A DNA stretch of 64,000 bases from Blastopirellula retiformator (GTDB taxonomy: Bacteria; Planctomycetota; Planctomycetia; Pirellulales; Pirellulaceae): assembly GCF_007859755.1 (NCBI RefSeq), contig NZ_SJPF01000005.1, positions 62,001-126,000 on the forward strand, given 5' to 3'. The notes beneath the pieces are model-generated. The model searched no databases, was not told the origin of the DNA, and saw nothing but the letters and a program-made list of their open reading frames with translations. Shown one piece after another: positions 17,383 through 25,297 of this stretch (positions are counted from its first letter, which is position 1; every line of letters starts with the position of its first letter). The translations under genes were made by a program, and so were the position numbers.

Positions 17383-17602
17383 CACTACATCGCCTTCCAG
17401 GGCCCCTCCCAGCGACACGAGTACGCTGGGATTGACGCTGACCGTGATTCCTTGAACCGAGCCGTCGGCAAACAAAAAGTTGCAGGTGCCGGGCTGCCAA
17501 CTTCCCAGCGCCGGAGAACTGTTGACGCTCAGATCGACTCCTTCTTTGGCCGACCGAGCGAGTCCATAGTTGACCGAGCCGGCGACCCAGTACTCGCCAT
17601 CG
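17383..17602 (-). pseudogene. DUF1559 (planctomycete major-pilin-like) C-terminal fragment
   Basis: An open frame without start codon encodes the C-terminal 75 residues of a DUF1559 protein: SWQPGTCNFLFADGSVQGI, then VNPSVLVSLGGALEGDVV. The N-terminal pilin-like helix and most of the protein are missing. The upstream border is the residual element copy 5, so the 5' part was probably lost by a deletion ending at that element. The frame runs on past the expected end without a stop. It is the left partner of the broken lipoprotein gene. Confidence 0.75.
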
Positions 17603-17630
17603 CAGCCCGTTGAGAAAATCAACGGACTGC
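17603..17630 (-). repeat. Residual left hairpin of the multi-hairpin element, copy 5
   Basis: In minus orientation GCAGTCCGTTGA pairs with TCAACGGGCTG (11-bp stem, one wobble). Only the first hairpin of the element remains. It starts directly after CTA (minus strand), 5 bp from the stop codon of the alpha/beta hydrolase gene, and abuts the DUF1559 fragment. Confidence 0.7.
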
Positions 17631-17634
17631 TAGG

Positions 17635-18519
17635 CTACTTCGTTAAATAGTCGATCAAGAATTCGGTCGAGTTCCGGTACTTCTTGTCTTTGACCCCCGG
17701 GTGGACCAGAACAACTTCGATGTCGTTTTCCTTCAGCTTTTCAGCCAGTTTCACGCCCATGATGCCCGAGTGCGTCGGGTCTTTCGGGGACGAGCCGACG
17801 ACCGGTTCCTGACCGCCGTAGAACAAGCCGATTGCCGGATCGTCCTTCGAGACGTGGGCCATCGGCGAGTACTCTTCGATCCAAGGCAACAGCGACTCGC
17901 GGTCGGCGATCACCGCCTCCAGGTTTTTCAGGCCAAAGGCGTGGGCGCCGTACCTGTAGTTCGGCATCCACTCGCGGAGCGGCTTCGGATCGAGCGTCAC
18001 CTGGGCGCCATTGACCGCCGCACAGGCGAGACGAGTCGACTCGCGAGCGATCGGATCATCGCTGCTGGGATCGGCCATGTCGTCATGAAACGCCAGCCAC
18101 AGCGAACTGCACGCGCCGGCCGAACCGCCGGTGGCGCCGATCTTCTCTTTGTCGAGGTTCCACTCGCTGGCCTTCGAGCGGACGAACTGCAAAGCCCGAG
18201 CGGCGTCGCTCAGCGGAGCTTTGACCGGCGGCTTTACCCCTTGTTCTTCTCCGTTTTGGACGTAGCGGTAGTTGATCGCGACGACCGAGATTCCCTTGTC
18301 GGTAACCGGCTTGGCATTGAACTTTTTGTCACCGCGGCGCCAACCGCCGCCATGGATGTAAAACACGACCGGCGTCGGCTTGTCCGACTTGGCGGGATAG
18401 AAATCGAGAACGTTGCGGGGATGATCGCCATACGGGAGATCGTGCAAATCTTTTAGCTCTTCCGCCTGCAGTTGCGATGCGAGCAGCAGAAGAGAAAGGG
18501 CAAACAAGAAACGTTTCAC
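17635..18519 (-). CDS. Secreted alpha/beta hydrolase, carboxylesterase (BD-FAE / HSL-like)
   Basis: 294 residues from a GTG start at 18519, chosen because GAGGAG lies 9 bases upstream. A signal peptide (FLFALSLLLLASQLQA) targets export. The HSL/BD-FAE hallmarks are the oxyanion motif YIHGGGWRRGD and the nucleophile elbow GATGGSAGACSS. A late acid lies in the DPAIGLFYGG region and a C-terminal histidine in VLVHPGVKDKKYRN. These enzymes cleave short-chain esters, often from acetylated or feruloylated polysaccharides, which fits the neighbouring sialate-esterase-like gene. Substrate not determinable. Confidence 0.82.
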   Translation of the reverse strand: MKRFLFALSLLLLASQLQAEELKDLHDLPYGDHPRNVLDFYPAKSDKPTPVVFYIHGGGWRRGDKKFNAKPVTDKGISVVAINYRYVQNGEEQGVKPPVKAPLSDAARALQFVRSKASEWNLDKEKIGATGGSAGACSSLWLAFHDDMADPSSDDPIARESTRLACAAVNGAQVTLDPKPLREWMPNYRYGAHAFGLKNLEAVIADRESLLPWIEEYSPMAHVSKDDPAIGLFYGGQEPVVGSSPKDPTHSGIMGVKLAEKLKENDIEVVLVHPGVKDKKYRNSTEFLIDYLTK

Positions 18520-18585
18520 GAGATGGGCTCCTCAGGTGGGAAGTGGAAATGTGGATCTCCATCTTCCTGCAATCGAAACCACTTT

Positions 18586-20103
18586 TCAAGAAGTAGCGTC
18601 GTCGTGATGACAATCCGACGCCGCTGGCAACATGACTCGGAACGTCGTACCGGCGCCGACGTGGCTCTCGGCCGTGATCGCGCCTCCATGCGCTTCGACG
18701 ATCGTCCGGCAGATGCTTAACCCTAGTCCCGCACTGCCAGATTGACGCGAACGGGGCTGATCGACCCGGTAGAAGCGATCGAAAATCTGGGGCAGATCGG
18801 TCGCGGCGATTCCCGGCCCGTCGTCCGCGATGGTCAGCACCGCGGTTTCCTCTTCGCAGGTGATCGTGATCGTCGCCATCGTTTGAGGCGGGCAATGGAC
18901 GGTCAGGTTCGTCAGCAGATTGGTGATGACCTGCCCTAGCTGATCGCGGTCACCGGAGAGAGGGACGGCGCCAAGGTTCGCAGCGACGCATATTTCGTGA
19001 GAAGTTAGCAGCAAGGACGTTTGCGCCAGGCAATCTTCGACCAGCGCTTTGAGATCGAACTTTTGGGGGCCGGCCGGGCTGGTTTTGTCGTCGGCCCGAG
19101 CGAGCGTTAGCATCGAATCGACCAACTGCCGCATCTGCCGGGTCGCCTTTTGGCAGGTTTCCAGCGCCTCGCGATACTCTTCGGGAGAACGCTCGCGCGC
19201 GAGCGCCAACTGCTGATGCATTTGCAGTACCGCCAAGGGGGTTCGTAACTCGTGCGACGCATCGGCCGTAAACTGACGTTGGCGGGCGAAGGCGGCTTCG
19301 AGCCGAGCGAATGTGTCGTTCAAAATGTTCGCCAAGTCGGCCAGTTCCAGGTCCATTCGCTCGGTTTTGATTCGATCGGCGAGATTTCGCTCTCCGATGT
19401 CCGCGGCGACGCGGCGAATGTCGAGCAGCGGCCGGATGCTATGGGACGAAACCAACCAGCCGCCGATCAAGCCGATCGCAAAAACGACGACGCCGGTGGT
19501 ACAGATCAAAAGTAGGATGTTGCGAATGTCGCGAACGTCGGGGCCGATGTAACGGCCAACCAGCACGATTGCATCGTCGGCGCCTTGCCCGTACGCTTCG
19601 CGGAATAGCCCGCGATTGCGGTACGTGATGCGTCGGGCAATCGCTTGGGCGTCGATGGTCGGCGGCGCGAGCTCGCCAATCTCCGCCGTGGTCGACAAGG
19701 CGGCGGGGCTGCCGTTGAAACGCCAGATTGCGAAGTAGGGAGCTTCATACGGATGGGCGATTTTGCGCGGAGCGAAGGTCGACGGCACCCGCAGGTCGGC
19801 GTTCAGCTTGGCGATCGCGTCTCGCAGTCGCTGCGTGTTGGCCTCGCTGGTCGGGGCGCCATGCAGGAGACCGTCGCGCGTTTGCCGATCGGCGGCGCGC
19901 AACTGGCCCATCAATACCTCGACGGCGCTCGACAGTTCGTTGTCGATCTCGTGGAACCGACTGGAGCGATGGACAAAATACAGGACCGAACCAAAGGCGA
20001 TGATCACCGCCGCCAAGACGGCCGCATACCACAGCTGAATTCGCCCCCGCAGCGATCGCACGCGAAAAGGGCCCAGCATCGGTTTAGGAGGCCGCTTCGA
20101 CAT
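18586..20103 (-). CDS. Membrane sensor histidine kinase (OmpR-partner type)
   Basis: 505 residues. The start ATG at 20103 overlaps the end of the response regulator gene by 20 bp, suggesting translational coupling; an upstream in-frame extension to 20205 is rejected. There are two membrane helices (LWYAAVLAAVIIAFGSVLYF and ILLLICTTGVVVFAIGLIGG) around a periplasmic sensor of about 150 residues, and HAMP follows. HisKA carries the phospho-acceptor His in FTADASHELRTPLAVLQ. The HATPase_c domain has N box NLLTN, G1 DDGPGI and G2 GLGLSIC. It autophosphorylates and passes phosphate to the adjacent regulator. The signal is unknown; the secreted protein gene 20836-21579 just upstream is a candidate output or co-sensor. 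Confidence 0.9.
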   Translation of the reverse strand: MSKRPPKPMLGPFRVRSLRGRIQLWYAAVLAAVIIAFGSVLYFVHRSSRFHEIDNELSSAVEVLMGQLRAADRQTRDGLLHGAPTSEANTQRLRDAIAKLNADLRVPSTFAPRKIAHPYEAPYFAIWRFNGSPAALSTTAEIGELAPPTIDAQAIARRITYRNRGLFREAYGQGADDAIVLVGRYIGPDVRDIRNILLLICTTGVVVFAIGLIGGWLVSSHSIRPLLDIRRVAADIGERNLADRIKTERMDLELADLANILNDTFARLEAAFARQRQFTADASHELRTPLAVLQMHQQLALARERSPEEYREALETCQKATRQMRQLVDSMLTLARADDKTSPAGPQKFDLKALVEDCLAQTSLLLTSHEICVAANLGAVPLSGDRDQLGQVITNLLTNLTVHCPPQTMATITITCEEETAVLTIADDGPGIAATDLPQIFDRFYRVDQPRSRQSGSAGLGLSICRTIVEAHGGAITAESHVGAGTTFRVMLPAASDCHHDDATS

Positions 20104-20749
20104 CGACGATGTATCCTTGTCCGCGGCGGGTGGTGATGAAGTCGCCGCCGAGCTTGGCGCGAAGACGCGAGATGTAGACGTCAACGAGGTTCGAGAGAGA
20201 ATCATGGTTCTCGTCGAACAGGTGCTCGTAGATCATCGTGCGGGTCACTAAGGCGCCTTGATGACGCAGCAGCAGTTCCGTCAGGCGATACTCGCGGGCA
20301 GAGAGAGTCAGTGGGGTTCCCTGATAGATCACGGTTTGGGCGGCGGTATCGACCAAGACGTCGCCCGCTTTCAGGATCGAACTCGCCTGACCGGAACTGC
20401 GGCGGATGATGGCCCGCAATCGCGCAAACAGCTCCGCCAACTCAAACGGTTTCACCAGGTAGTCGTCGGCGCCTTCGTCCAGACCCATAATGCGATCTTG
20501 CAGCGCATCGCGGGCCGTCAGCAGCAGGACCGGCGTTTTCTTTGCGGTGCGCAACTGACGGAGCAGGTCGAACCCGCTCATCCCCGGCAGCATCACGTCG
20601 AGTACGATCGCGTCGTAGTCACACGATTGCGCTTTGAACAATCCGTCAGCACCGTCGGCGGCCGCGTCGACGGCATACTGCTCTTCACGCAATGCCTGGG
20701 TGAGACCGCGGAGCAAATCGGGATCGTCTTCGACTACCAACACACGCAA
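20084..20749 (-). CDS. OmpR/PhoB-family response regulator
   Basis: 221 residues from a TTG start (MRVLVVEDDPDLLRGL). The receiver domain (1-115) has the acidic pocket EDD, phospho-acceptor Asp in IVLDVMLPGMSG, a Thr in LLLTARDA and Lys in YLVKPFELAEL. The C-terminal winged helix (about 125-220) is the Trans_reg_C type: LSAREYRLTELLLRHQGALV, then LVDVYISRLRAKLGGD. It is transcribed with the kinase. A hairpin terminator lies between it and the upstream secreted-protein gene, so the two-component pair probably has its own promoter or is partly attenuated. Confidence 0.93.
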   Translation of the reverse strand: MRVLVVEDDPDLLRGLTQALREEQYAVDAAADGADGLFKAQSCDYDAIVLDVMLPGMSGFDLLRQLRTAKKTPVLLLTARDALQDRIMGLDEGADDYLVKPFELAELFARLRAIIRRSSGQASSILKAGDVLVDTAAQTVIYQGTPLTLSAREYRLTELLLRHQGALVTRTMIYEHLFDENHDSLSNLVDVYISRLRAKLGGDFITTRRGQGYIVDVEAAS

Positions 20750-20774
20750 TGGATGATTCGCTGTTCAGGCGTGA

Positions 20775-20811
20775 AGAAAAGGCGTCCGTTCGCCGCTAGC
20801 GGAACGGACGC
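20775..20811 (-). terminator. Hairpin terminator between the secreted-protein gene and the response regulator
   Basis: GCGTCCGTTC pairs with GAACGGACGC (10 bp). On the minus strand it is followed by CTTTTCTTC, a T-rich tail. It would end or attenuate the transcript of the 20836-21579 gene before the response regulator. Confidence 0.6.
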
Positions 20812-20835
20812 GGAGTCTTACAGATACCGTCAATT

Positions 20836-21579
20836 CTACTTGACCAACGTCAGTGACGTCACCTTTCCGTTCGTCTTCAGTTCTTTACCAAACTCGATGT
20901 CGACTTTGACTTTGACGTTGGGATAGCCGGCGATTACCACGCCCGGCGGCGACGAATAACCGGCGCCAGGGTTAGTGATCTTCAATCCTGTGACCTGGCC
21001 ATTATTGACGATTGCGGTCGCGGCGGCCGGCACGTGCGTCCACAGTTGGCCACTTTCGGGGCGATAGCGATAGTAGTTGGAGACCTCGTCGAGTCGATCG
21101 TTGGTAACGCCATGCGGCGCCAGCGCCGTCATCAAGACTTGCTTGTTGCGGCGAGCCTCTTCGCCGGTGGGACCTCGCCCGCGAGCGGGACGGACGCCGC
21201 TGAAGGCGTCGCGGAAGACATCGGAAGTGACGCCCAGTCCGGCCGCCACCAGTACGACGGGGCGACCGCCATCGCGGGGATCGGTTTCGTACCCGCCTTG
21301 GAAGACGACGGTCCCCTTTGCTAGTTTCGTCAGATCGACCTGCGGTTGTTTTGGCGCATCACCGGCGCGGGGCGGTCGCCGACCTTGGCGGCCGCGTTCA
21401 TCGCCAGGACGGGGAGGACCAGGGGGGCGGCCATCTTCTCGCATCAGCGGATCTCCGTTCTGGGGGCAGTTTTGTCCTGGGCCGCCAGCCCCTTTTTTAC
21501 AGTCGCCCGGCGGAGGCGCCAGGGCGAGCGTCGCGGCGGCGGTCGACAGGACGGCGAAAATGGCGAAGAACTTCATCAT
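20836..21579 (-). CDS. Secreted Pro/Gly/Arg-rich protein of unknown function next to a two-component system
   Basis: About 247 residues. The ATG at 21579 or 21576 is preferred (GGAG upstream, signal peptide MKFFAIFAVLSTAAATLALA directly after); the longer frame adds 12 unlikely residues. The mature N-terminus holds a Cys pair (DCKKGAGGPGQNC) and then a low-complexity region rich in Pro, Gly, Arg and acidic residues. From about residue 85 a globular part follows (GTVVFQGGYETDPRDGGRPV). The C-terminal block ITNPGAGYSSPPGVVIAGYP resembles the GxGY-SPP repeat found in secreted bacterial proteins. Adjacency to the regulator/kinase genes suggests it is a target or partner of that system (inference). 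I do not recognise a named family. Confidence 0.6.
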   Translation of the reverse strand: MMKFFAIFAVLSTAAATLALAPPPGDCKKGAGGPGQNCPQNGDPLMREDGRPPGPPRPGDERGRQGRRPPRAGDAPKQPQVDLTKLAKGTVVFQGGYETDPRDGGRPVVLVAAGLGVTSDVFRDAFSGVRPARGRGPTGEEARRNKQVLMTALAPHGVTNDRLDEVSNYYRYRPESGQLWTHVPAAATAIVNNGQVTGLKITNPGAGYSSPPGVVIAGYPNVKVKVDIEFGKELKTNGKVTSLTLVK

Positions 21580-21717
21580 TACGTGCTCCTCTCGGTTGGG
21601 ATTGTGTATCAACAACGCATGTTGCGATAGGTCGAATTATCCAAACCGAACCTGAACAGAACGTGAATAGCCGCCAGTTTTTCGCCGGAGTCGCCAAAAT
21701 AGAAGAACGGCGAGAAC

Positions 21718-22842
21718 CTACGGCTGCTCAACCAACTTGCCGTTGACGATGGTATTGCCCTGATATTTGACGTCGGCGCCGATCGTGTTCAGGTTAACGT
21801 CGTCCAGCTTGCAGTCTTTCAAGAGCAGCACGCCGCCATTGACGCGAATTGGGGCAGGCCGCTTCGGAAGTTCGCCAATGATCGAAACGCGGTCGAGCAC
21901 CAAGTCGAAGGATTGCTCTTTGGTGCGAGGCCCGGCCTGGAGCGCCGCGGCGGTCGTCGTGTTTTGAATCTGGCAATCGATCAGCTGATGCGCCTTGCCG
22001 ATCAGCAGCACGTCGACGTTGACGTTGCCGTAGAATTCGCAATTGCGATAGATGGTCTCGGTCGAATTGACGTCGGCGATGCCGTTCTCATTGCCATAGA
22101 ATTTGCCGCCGTCGATCTCGCACTGGGCCGATTCATGGGCGGAGAAGCCTTCGTCGAAACAGTCGTAGCCGTGGATGTTATCAAACTTCAGTTCACGGCA
22201 GTCGCCATGCACATTGAACCCGTCATTCAGAAAGTTGCGGGTGTTCAAGTTGCGGACGACCAGTCGCTCGCAAACGCCGCCAGCGGCGATGCCATTGACG
22301 CGGGTCGACCACTGCAGGTTCTTGGTCGACCCGCAAACGTAGAGCCAGCCCTGCTTGTCGTCGATGTTTTCAAAGCAAAACTCGCCTGGCTTTAGGTCCG
22401 TCGCTGCAGGAAAGTCGGGCGAATTGTCGCTCTGCGTCCGCCCCATCCGCTGCATCACGCCGTCAATAATCAGCAGATGACGGTCCAAGGGAGTTCGCTT
22501 CATTTTCCGGCGGTAGAGCTTTTCCCCAACCTTCTTCCAACCATCTTCCGGCAGCGGATCGGAGCCATCGAGCGTGACCCCGTGTCCTTCAATCGTGATC
22601 CCCTTGCGTCGGCCAAACGAGCCTGATTGGCGATAAAGGGCGCCTCGGGGATGGAGGTGAATGACGTCTCCTTCCTGGGCCGCCTTGATCGCCATTTGCA
22701 ACGTCTGGAAGGGTTCGTCCAGATTGCCGGAGTTGGCGTCGCTGCCGGTTTGGGCGTTGACGTGCAGCTCTTTGGAGAGGAGCGTGCTGGGGAGCAGGAG
22801 AAGAGTAATCGCGACCGCGAATGCTTGAATTGCGTTGTTCAT
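21718..22842 (-). CDS. Secreted right-handed parallel beta-helix protein
   Basis: About 374 residues from the ATG at 22842, which gives a signal peptide (AFAVAITLLLLPSTLLS). The mature start ELHVNAQTGSDANSGNLDEP with FQTLQMAIKAAQEGDVIHL is the DUF1565 / pectate-lyase-like entry of parallel beta-helix proteins. Later coils show the regular pattern (GGKFYGNENGIADVNSTETI, YRNCEFYGNVNVDVLLI). No catalytic residues of a named lyase or hydrolase are evident, so it may bind or cleave polysaccharide outside the cell. The gene is followed by no obvious terminator; 85 bp separate it from the secreted-protein gene downstream. Confidence 0.75.
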   Translation of the reverse strand: MNNAIQAFAVAITLLLLPSTLLSKELHVNAQTGSDANSGNLDEPFQTLQMAIKAAQEGDVIHLHPRGALYRQSGSFGRRKGITIEGHGVTLDGSDPLPEDGWKKVGEKLYRRKMKRTPLDRHLLIIDGVMQRMGRTQSDNSPDFPAATDLKPGEFCFENIDDKQGWLYVCGSTKNLQWSTRVNGIAAGGVCERLVVRNLNTRNFLNDGFNVHGDCRELKFDNIHGYDCFDEGFSAHESAQCEIDGGKFYGNENGIADVNSTETIYRNCEFYGNVNVDVLLIGKAHQLIDCQIQNTTTAAALQAGPRTKEQSFDLVLDRVSIIGELPKRPAPIRVNGGVLLLKDCKLDDVNLNTIGADVKYQGNTIVNGKLVEQP

Positions 22843-22952
22843 ACGACGGGAAAGGGGGAGGAAGGAAATAGAGGCGGGAATTACTGAATCATACTTTGCA
22901 ATGGTTTCCAAATCCATCTCATGGACGGTCACTGTGATTCGGGATAATGGAG

Positions 22953-22993
22953 AAAAAACGCCTGCGAGGCGACCAGCGCAACTCGCAGGCGTT
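22953..22993 (-). terminator. Rho-independent terminator of the EF-Tu paralogue
   Basis: AACGCCTGCGA and TCGCAGGCGTT form a perfect 11-bp stem. On the minus strand it is followed by a run of T. It starts 12 bp after the stop codon of the EF-Tu gene. Confidence 0.85.
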
Positions 22994-23004
22994 GAGGTTT
23001 TTCG

Positions 23005-24186
23005 CTAGGTCGCTACCTTCGTAACGACGCCGGAACCGACGGTCTTGCCTCCTTCGCGGATGGCGAAGCGGTCCCCCAGGCTGACGGCGATCGGATGCTG
23101 CAAGTCGACTTGCAGCTGCACGCCGTCTCCGGGCATCGCCATCGTCGCGTCGCCGACGACTTGCGTCTTGCCGGTGACGTTGGCGGTGCGGAAGAAGAAT
23201 TGCGGCGTGTAGCCGTTGAAGAACGGCGTGTGCCGGCCACCTTCCTTCTTCGTCAGTACGTAGACCTCGGCCTCGAATTGACGACGCAGCGTCACCGAGC
23301 TGCGGGCGGCGATCACCTGGCCTTTGTGCACGTCCGCCATTCGCGCCTTGCGGAGCAAACAGCCGACATTGTCGCCTGCCTGACCGCTTTCGAGCACTTC
23401 GGCGAACGACTCGACCTGGGTGACGATGTCGCTGACGGTCTGATCGCGCAGACCGACAATCTCGATCGCATCGCCCGAGCGCACTGTTCCTTGCTCGATC
23501 TTGCCGGTGACGACCGTTCCGCGACCCGCGATCGAAAACACGTTCTCGATCGGCATCAGGAACGGCTTGTCGATTTCGCGGACCGGGTCCGGAATCGACG
23601 TGTCGAGGGCCGTGAGCAAGTCATGGATGCACTGGCTGGCCTGCGGATCTGACGGGGACTCTTCCGCCAGTTTCGCCGAACCCCGAATCACCTGGATCTC
23701 GGCGCCGGGGAAGCCGTACTGCGTCAGTAGCTCACGAACTTCCAGCTCGACCAACGTCAACAGCTCGGCGTCTTCGACCAGGTCGCACTTATTCATAAAG
23801 ACGACCAGGTGCGGAACGCCGATCTGCCGCGCCAGCAGCAAGTGCTCGCGGGTTTGCGACATCGGCCCGTCCACCGCCGAGACCAAGAGCACCGCGCCGT
23901 CCATTTGGGCCGCGCCGGTGATCATGTTCTTGATGTAGTCGACGTGGCCGGGACAGTCGATGTGGGCGTAGACGCGCGTCTCGGTTTCGTACCGAACGTG
24001 CGAAGCGAGAATCGTGACCGTCTTCCCCTTGTCGCGGACGATGCCGCCGCGGGCGATGTCCTGGTACGACTTCACTTTCGCCAGCCCTTTCGCCGCTTGC
24101 ACGCGCAACAGCGCTGCGGTTAGGGTCGTCTTGCCGTGGTCGATGTGACCGATGGTTCCGACGTTAACGTTACGTTTGGCGACCAT
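23005..24186 (-). CDS. tuf: Divergent elongation factor Tu paralogue
   Basis: 393 residues, a full-length EF-Tu. G1 is [10 protein letters not shown]3 is DCPGHVDY with the GTPase-activating His kept, G4 is NKCD and G5 is GSA. Domains II and III are complete ([17 protein letters not shown], then [17 protein letters not shown]). It is unusual: the near-invariant switch I RGITI reads KTVTI, preceded by GGIVRDKG in place of the usual acidic EEKA stretch. The N-terminus is about six residues shorter than in E. coli EF-Tu. It is not beside fusA, rps or tRNA genes. A strong Shine-Dalgarno (TAGGAGG) precedes the ATG and a strong terminator follows it, so it is a monocistronic, well-expressed unit. 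It may be a second tuf with a specialised role; a standard tuf would be expected elsewhere in the genome. Confidence 0.85.
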   Translation of the reverse strand: MVAKRNVNVGTIGHIDHGKTTLTAALLRVQAAKGLAKVKSYQDIARGGIVRDKGKTVTILASHVRYETETRVYAHIDCPGHVDYIKNMITGAAQMDGAVLLVSAVDGPMSQTREHLLLARQIGVPHLVVFMNKCDLVEDAELLTLVELEVRELLTQYGFPGAEIQVIRGSAKLAEESPSDPQASQCIHDLLTALDTSIPDPVREIDKPFLMPIENVFSIAGRGTVVTGKIEQGTVRSGDAIEIVGLRDQTVSDIVTQVESFAEVLESGQAGDNVGCLLRKARMADVHKGQVIAARSSVTLRRQFEAEVYVLTKKEGGRHTPFFNGYTPQFFFRTANVTGKTQVVGDATMAMPGDGVQLQVDLQHPIAVSLGDRFAIREGGKTVGSGVVTKVAT

Positions 24187-24319
24187 AGCTCAAAACCTCC
24201 TATGGTTAGGAACAACATGCCGGCTGACCAACGACGAAGGTGAGCAGCCTCCGCCGTCTTTTTGTGCCCGTGCATCGCCAGAGCAGCCGACATGGAAAAA
24301 AGTTCAACGCGTATTCACG

Positions 24320-24356
24320 AAAAAAGCCCGCCGAGTCAAAAGAACCAGGCGGGCTT
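24320..24356 (-). terminator. Rho-independent terminator downstream of the 18-residue peptide gene
   Basis: AAGCCCGCC pairs with GGCGGGCTT (9 bp). On the minus strand a run of T follows. It lies 42 bp after the stop of the small ORF and upstream of the EF-Tu gene, so it ends the transcript that carries the small ORF. Confidence 0.8.
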
Positions 24357-24397
24357 GGGAGTCTTGTTGATGGTTACAACGACATACCGTCACCGCC

Positions 24398-24454
24398 TCA
24401 TCCGTCGTCGGATGACTGCTGAGAGTCGGACTGGTCGTCGTAATAGCGATTCAT
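24398..24454 (-). CDS. Candidate 18-residue acidic peptide gene
   Basis: ATG at 24454, TGA at 24398-24400, product MNRYYDDQSDSQQSSDDG. A good Shine-Dalgarno (AAGGAG) lies about 8 bases upstream, and a strong intrinsic terminator follows 42 bp after the stop. The peptide is acidic and rich in Ser, Asp and Gln, with no membrane segment. It lies 65 bp downstream of the DUF2071 gene on the same strand and could be the last cistron of that transcript. It is too short for family assignment; the RBS-terminator setting is the main support. Confidence 0.4.
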   Translation of the reverse strand: MNRYYDDQSDSQQSSDDG

Positions 24455-24519
24455 GAGAATTCTCCTTCTGAGGGAGAAGGAGAGAAAAAGACGAATTGGG
24501 TTCGCGCCGATCGAGCGAT

Positions 24520-25272
24520 TTAGTCGCAACGCGTCGCCATCCAAGCTCTTACGGAGATCGGCTGTGCACATAGCAAATGCGGGTCGCCGATTAGGTCGAG
24601 CCCCAGCGGCTGGCACATCGTATTGATCCGACGCGTCCAGGCGGCCGGCGACAATAGCCATGGTTCGTGGTCAATTTCGCCCCGATAGATGCCGCCTCGG
24701 CGGTCGCTGCAATAAAGACAATAGCGGGCGGTCAACCAATGCTCGAGCGTGCCTGGCTTCGCGCGTAGCGGCTCGCCGATTGCTTGGTAGCTGGCGTCAA
24801 AGTCGGCCGACGGTTCGCCCAGGTGCGTCCGGCGGCTGCGGTAATGGACCTGGCCGTCGTCGCGTGGGGAAAGCGACATGGTGGCGTCCATGTAGGGAAG
24901 ATGAAACGTCGCCCGGGCGGCGCGGACGGCCAAGCGACTGGCGGCGTCGAGCGAAAAGAACCAGACGCCTGGTTTGTCGTCGAGCGTTACATAGGTTCGC
25001 ACGTTCAGCTCCGGAAAGCGACTCAACCGTCCCCACGCAGGCGAGCATCGAGGCGCGACGTCCGACATATAGAACGGAACGACGCCGATCCATGCCTTCC
25101 CTTGGTAGGTGTCGAGCGTCAGTCCGTGGGGAATCAAAGAGGCCAATTGCTGTGCATCAACTGGCCAATGCGCGAACAATAGCTCCGACCAGGTCATTCG
25201 CATGATCCAAGGGCGTTTGGGTAAGTCCCAAGTACGGTCGGTTGGCCTCGTTGGCGAGTTCAAGTCGCTCAT
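24520..25272 (-). CDS. DUF2071 (YqjF-like) family protein
   Basis: 250 residues. Family blocks are MRMTWSELLFAHWPVDAQQL and LIPHGLTLDTYQGKAWIGVV near the N-terminus, then FPELNVRTYVTLDDKPGVWF and SLDAASRLAVRAARATFHLP in the centre. The fold is related to acetoacetate decarboxylase, but DUF2071 proteins have no proven reaction. The C-terminal segment (LEHWLTARYCLYCSDRRGGI) is also typical. The gene lies 25 bp downstream of the P-type ATPase gene in the same direction, so the two are probably co-transcribed. Function unknown. Confidence 0.85.
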   Translation of the reverse strand: MSDLNSPTRPTDRTWDLPKRPWIMRMTWSELLFAHWPVDAQQLASLIPHGLTLDTYQGKAWIGVVPFYMSDVAPRCSPAWGRLSRFPELNVRTYVTLDDKPGVWFFSLDAASRLAVRAARATFHLPYMDATMSLSPRDDGQVHYRSRRTHLGEPSADFDASYQAIGEPLRAKPGTLEHWLTARYCLYCSDRRGGIYRGEIDHEPWLLSPAAWTRRINTMCQPLGLDLIGDPHLLCAQPISVRAWMATRCD

Positions 25273-25297
25273 GTCCGGTACTGGAATGGTCGATGGT

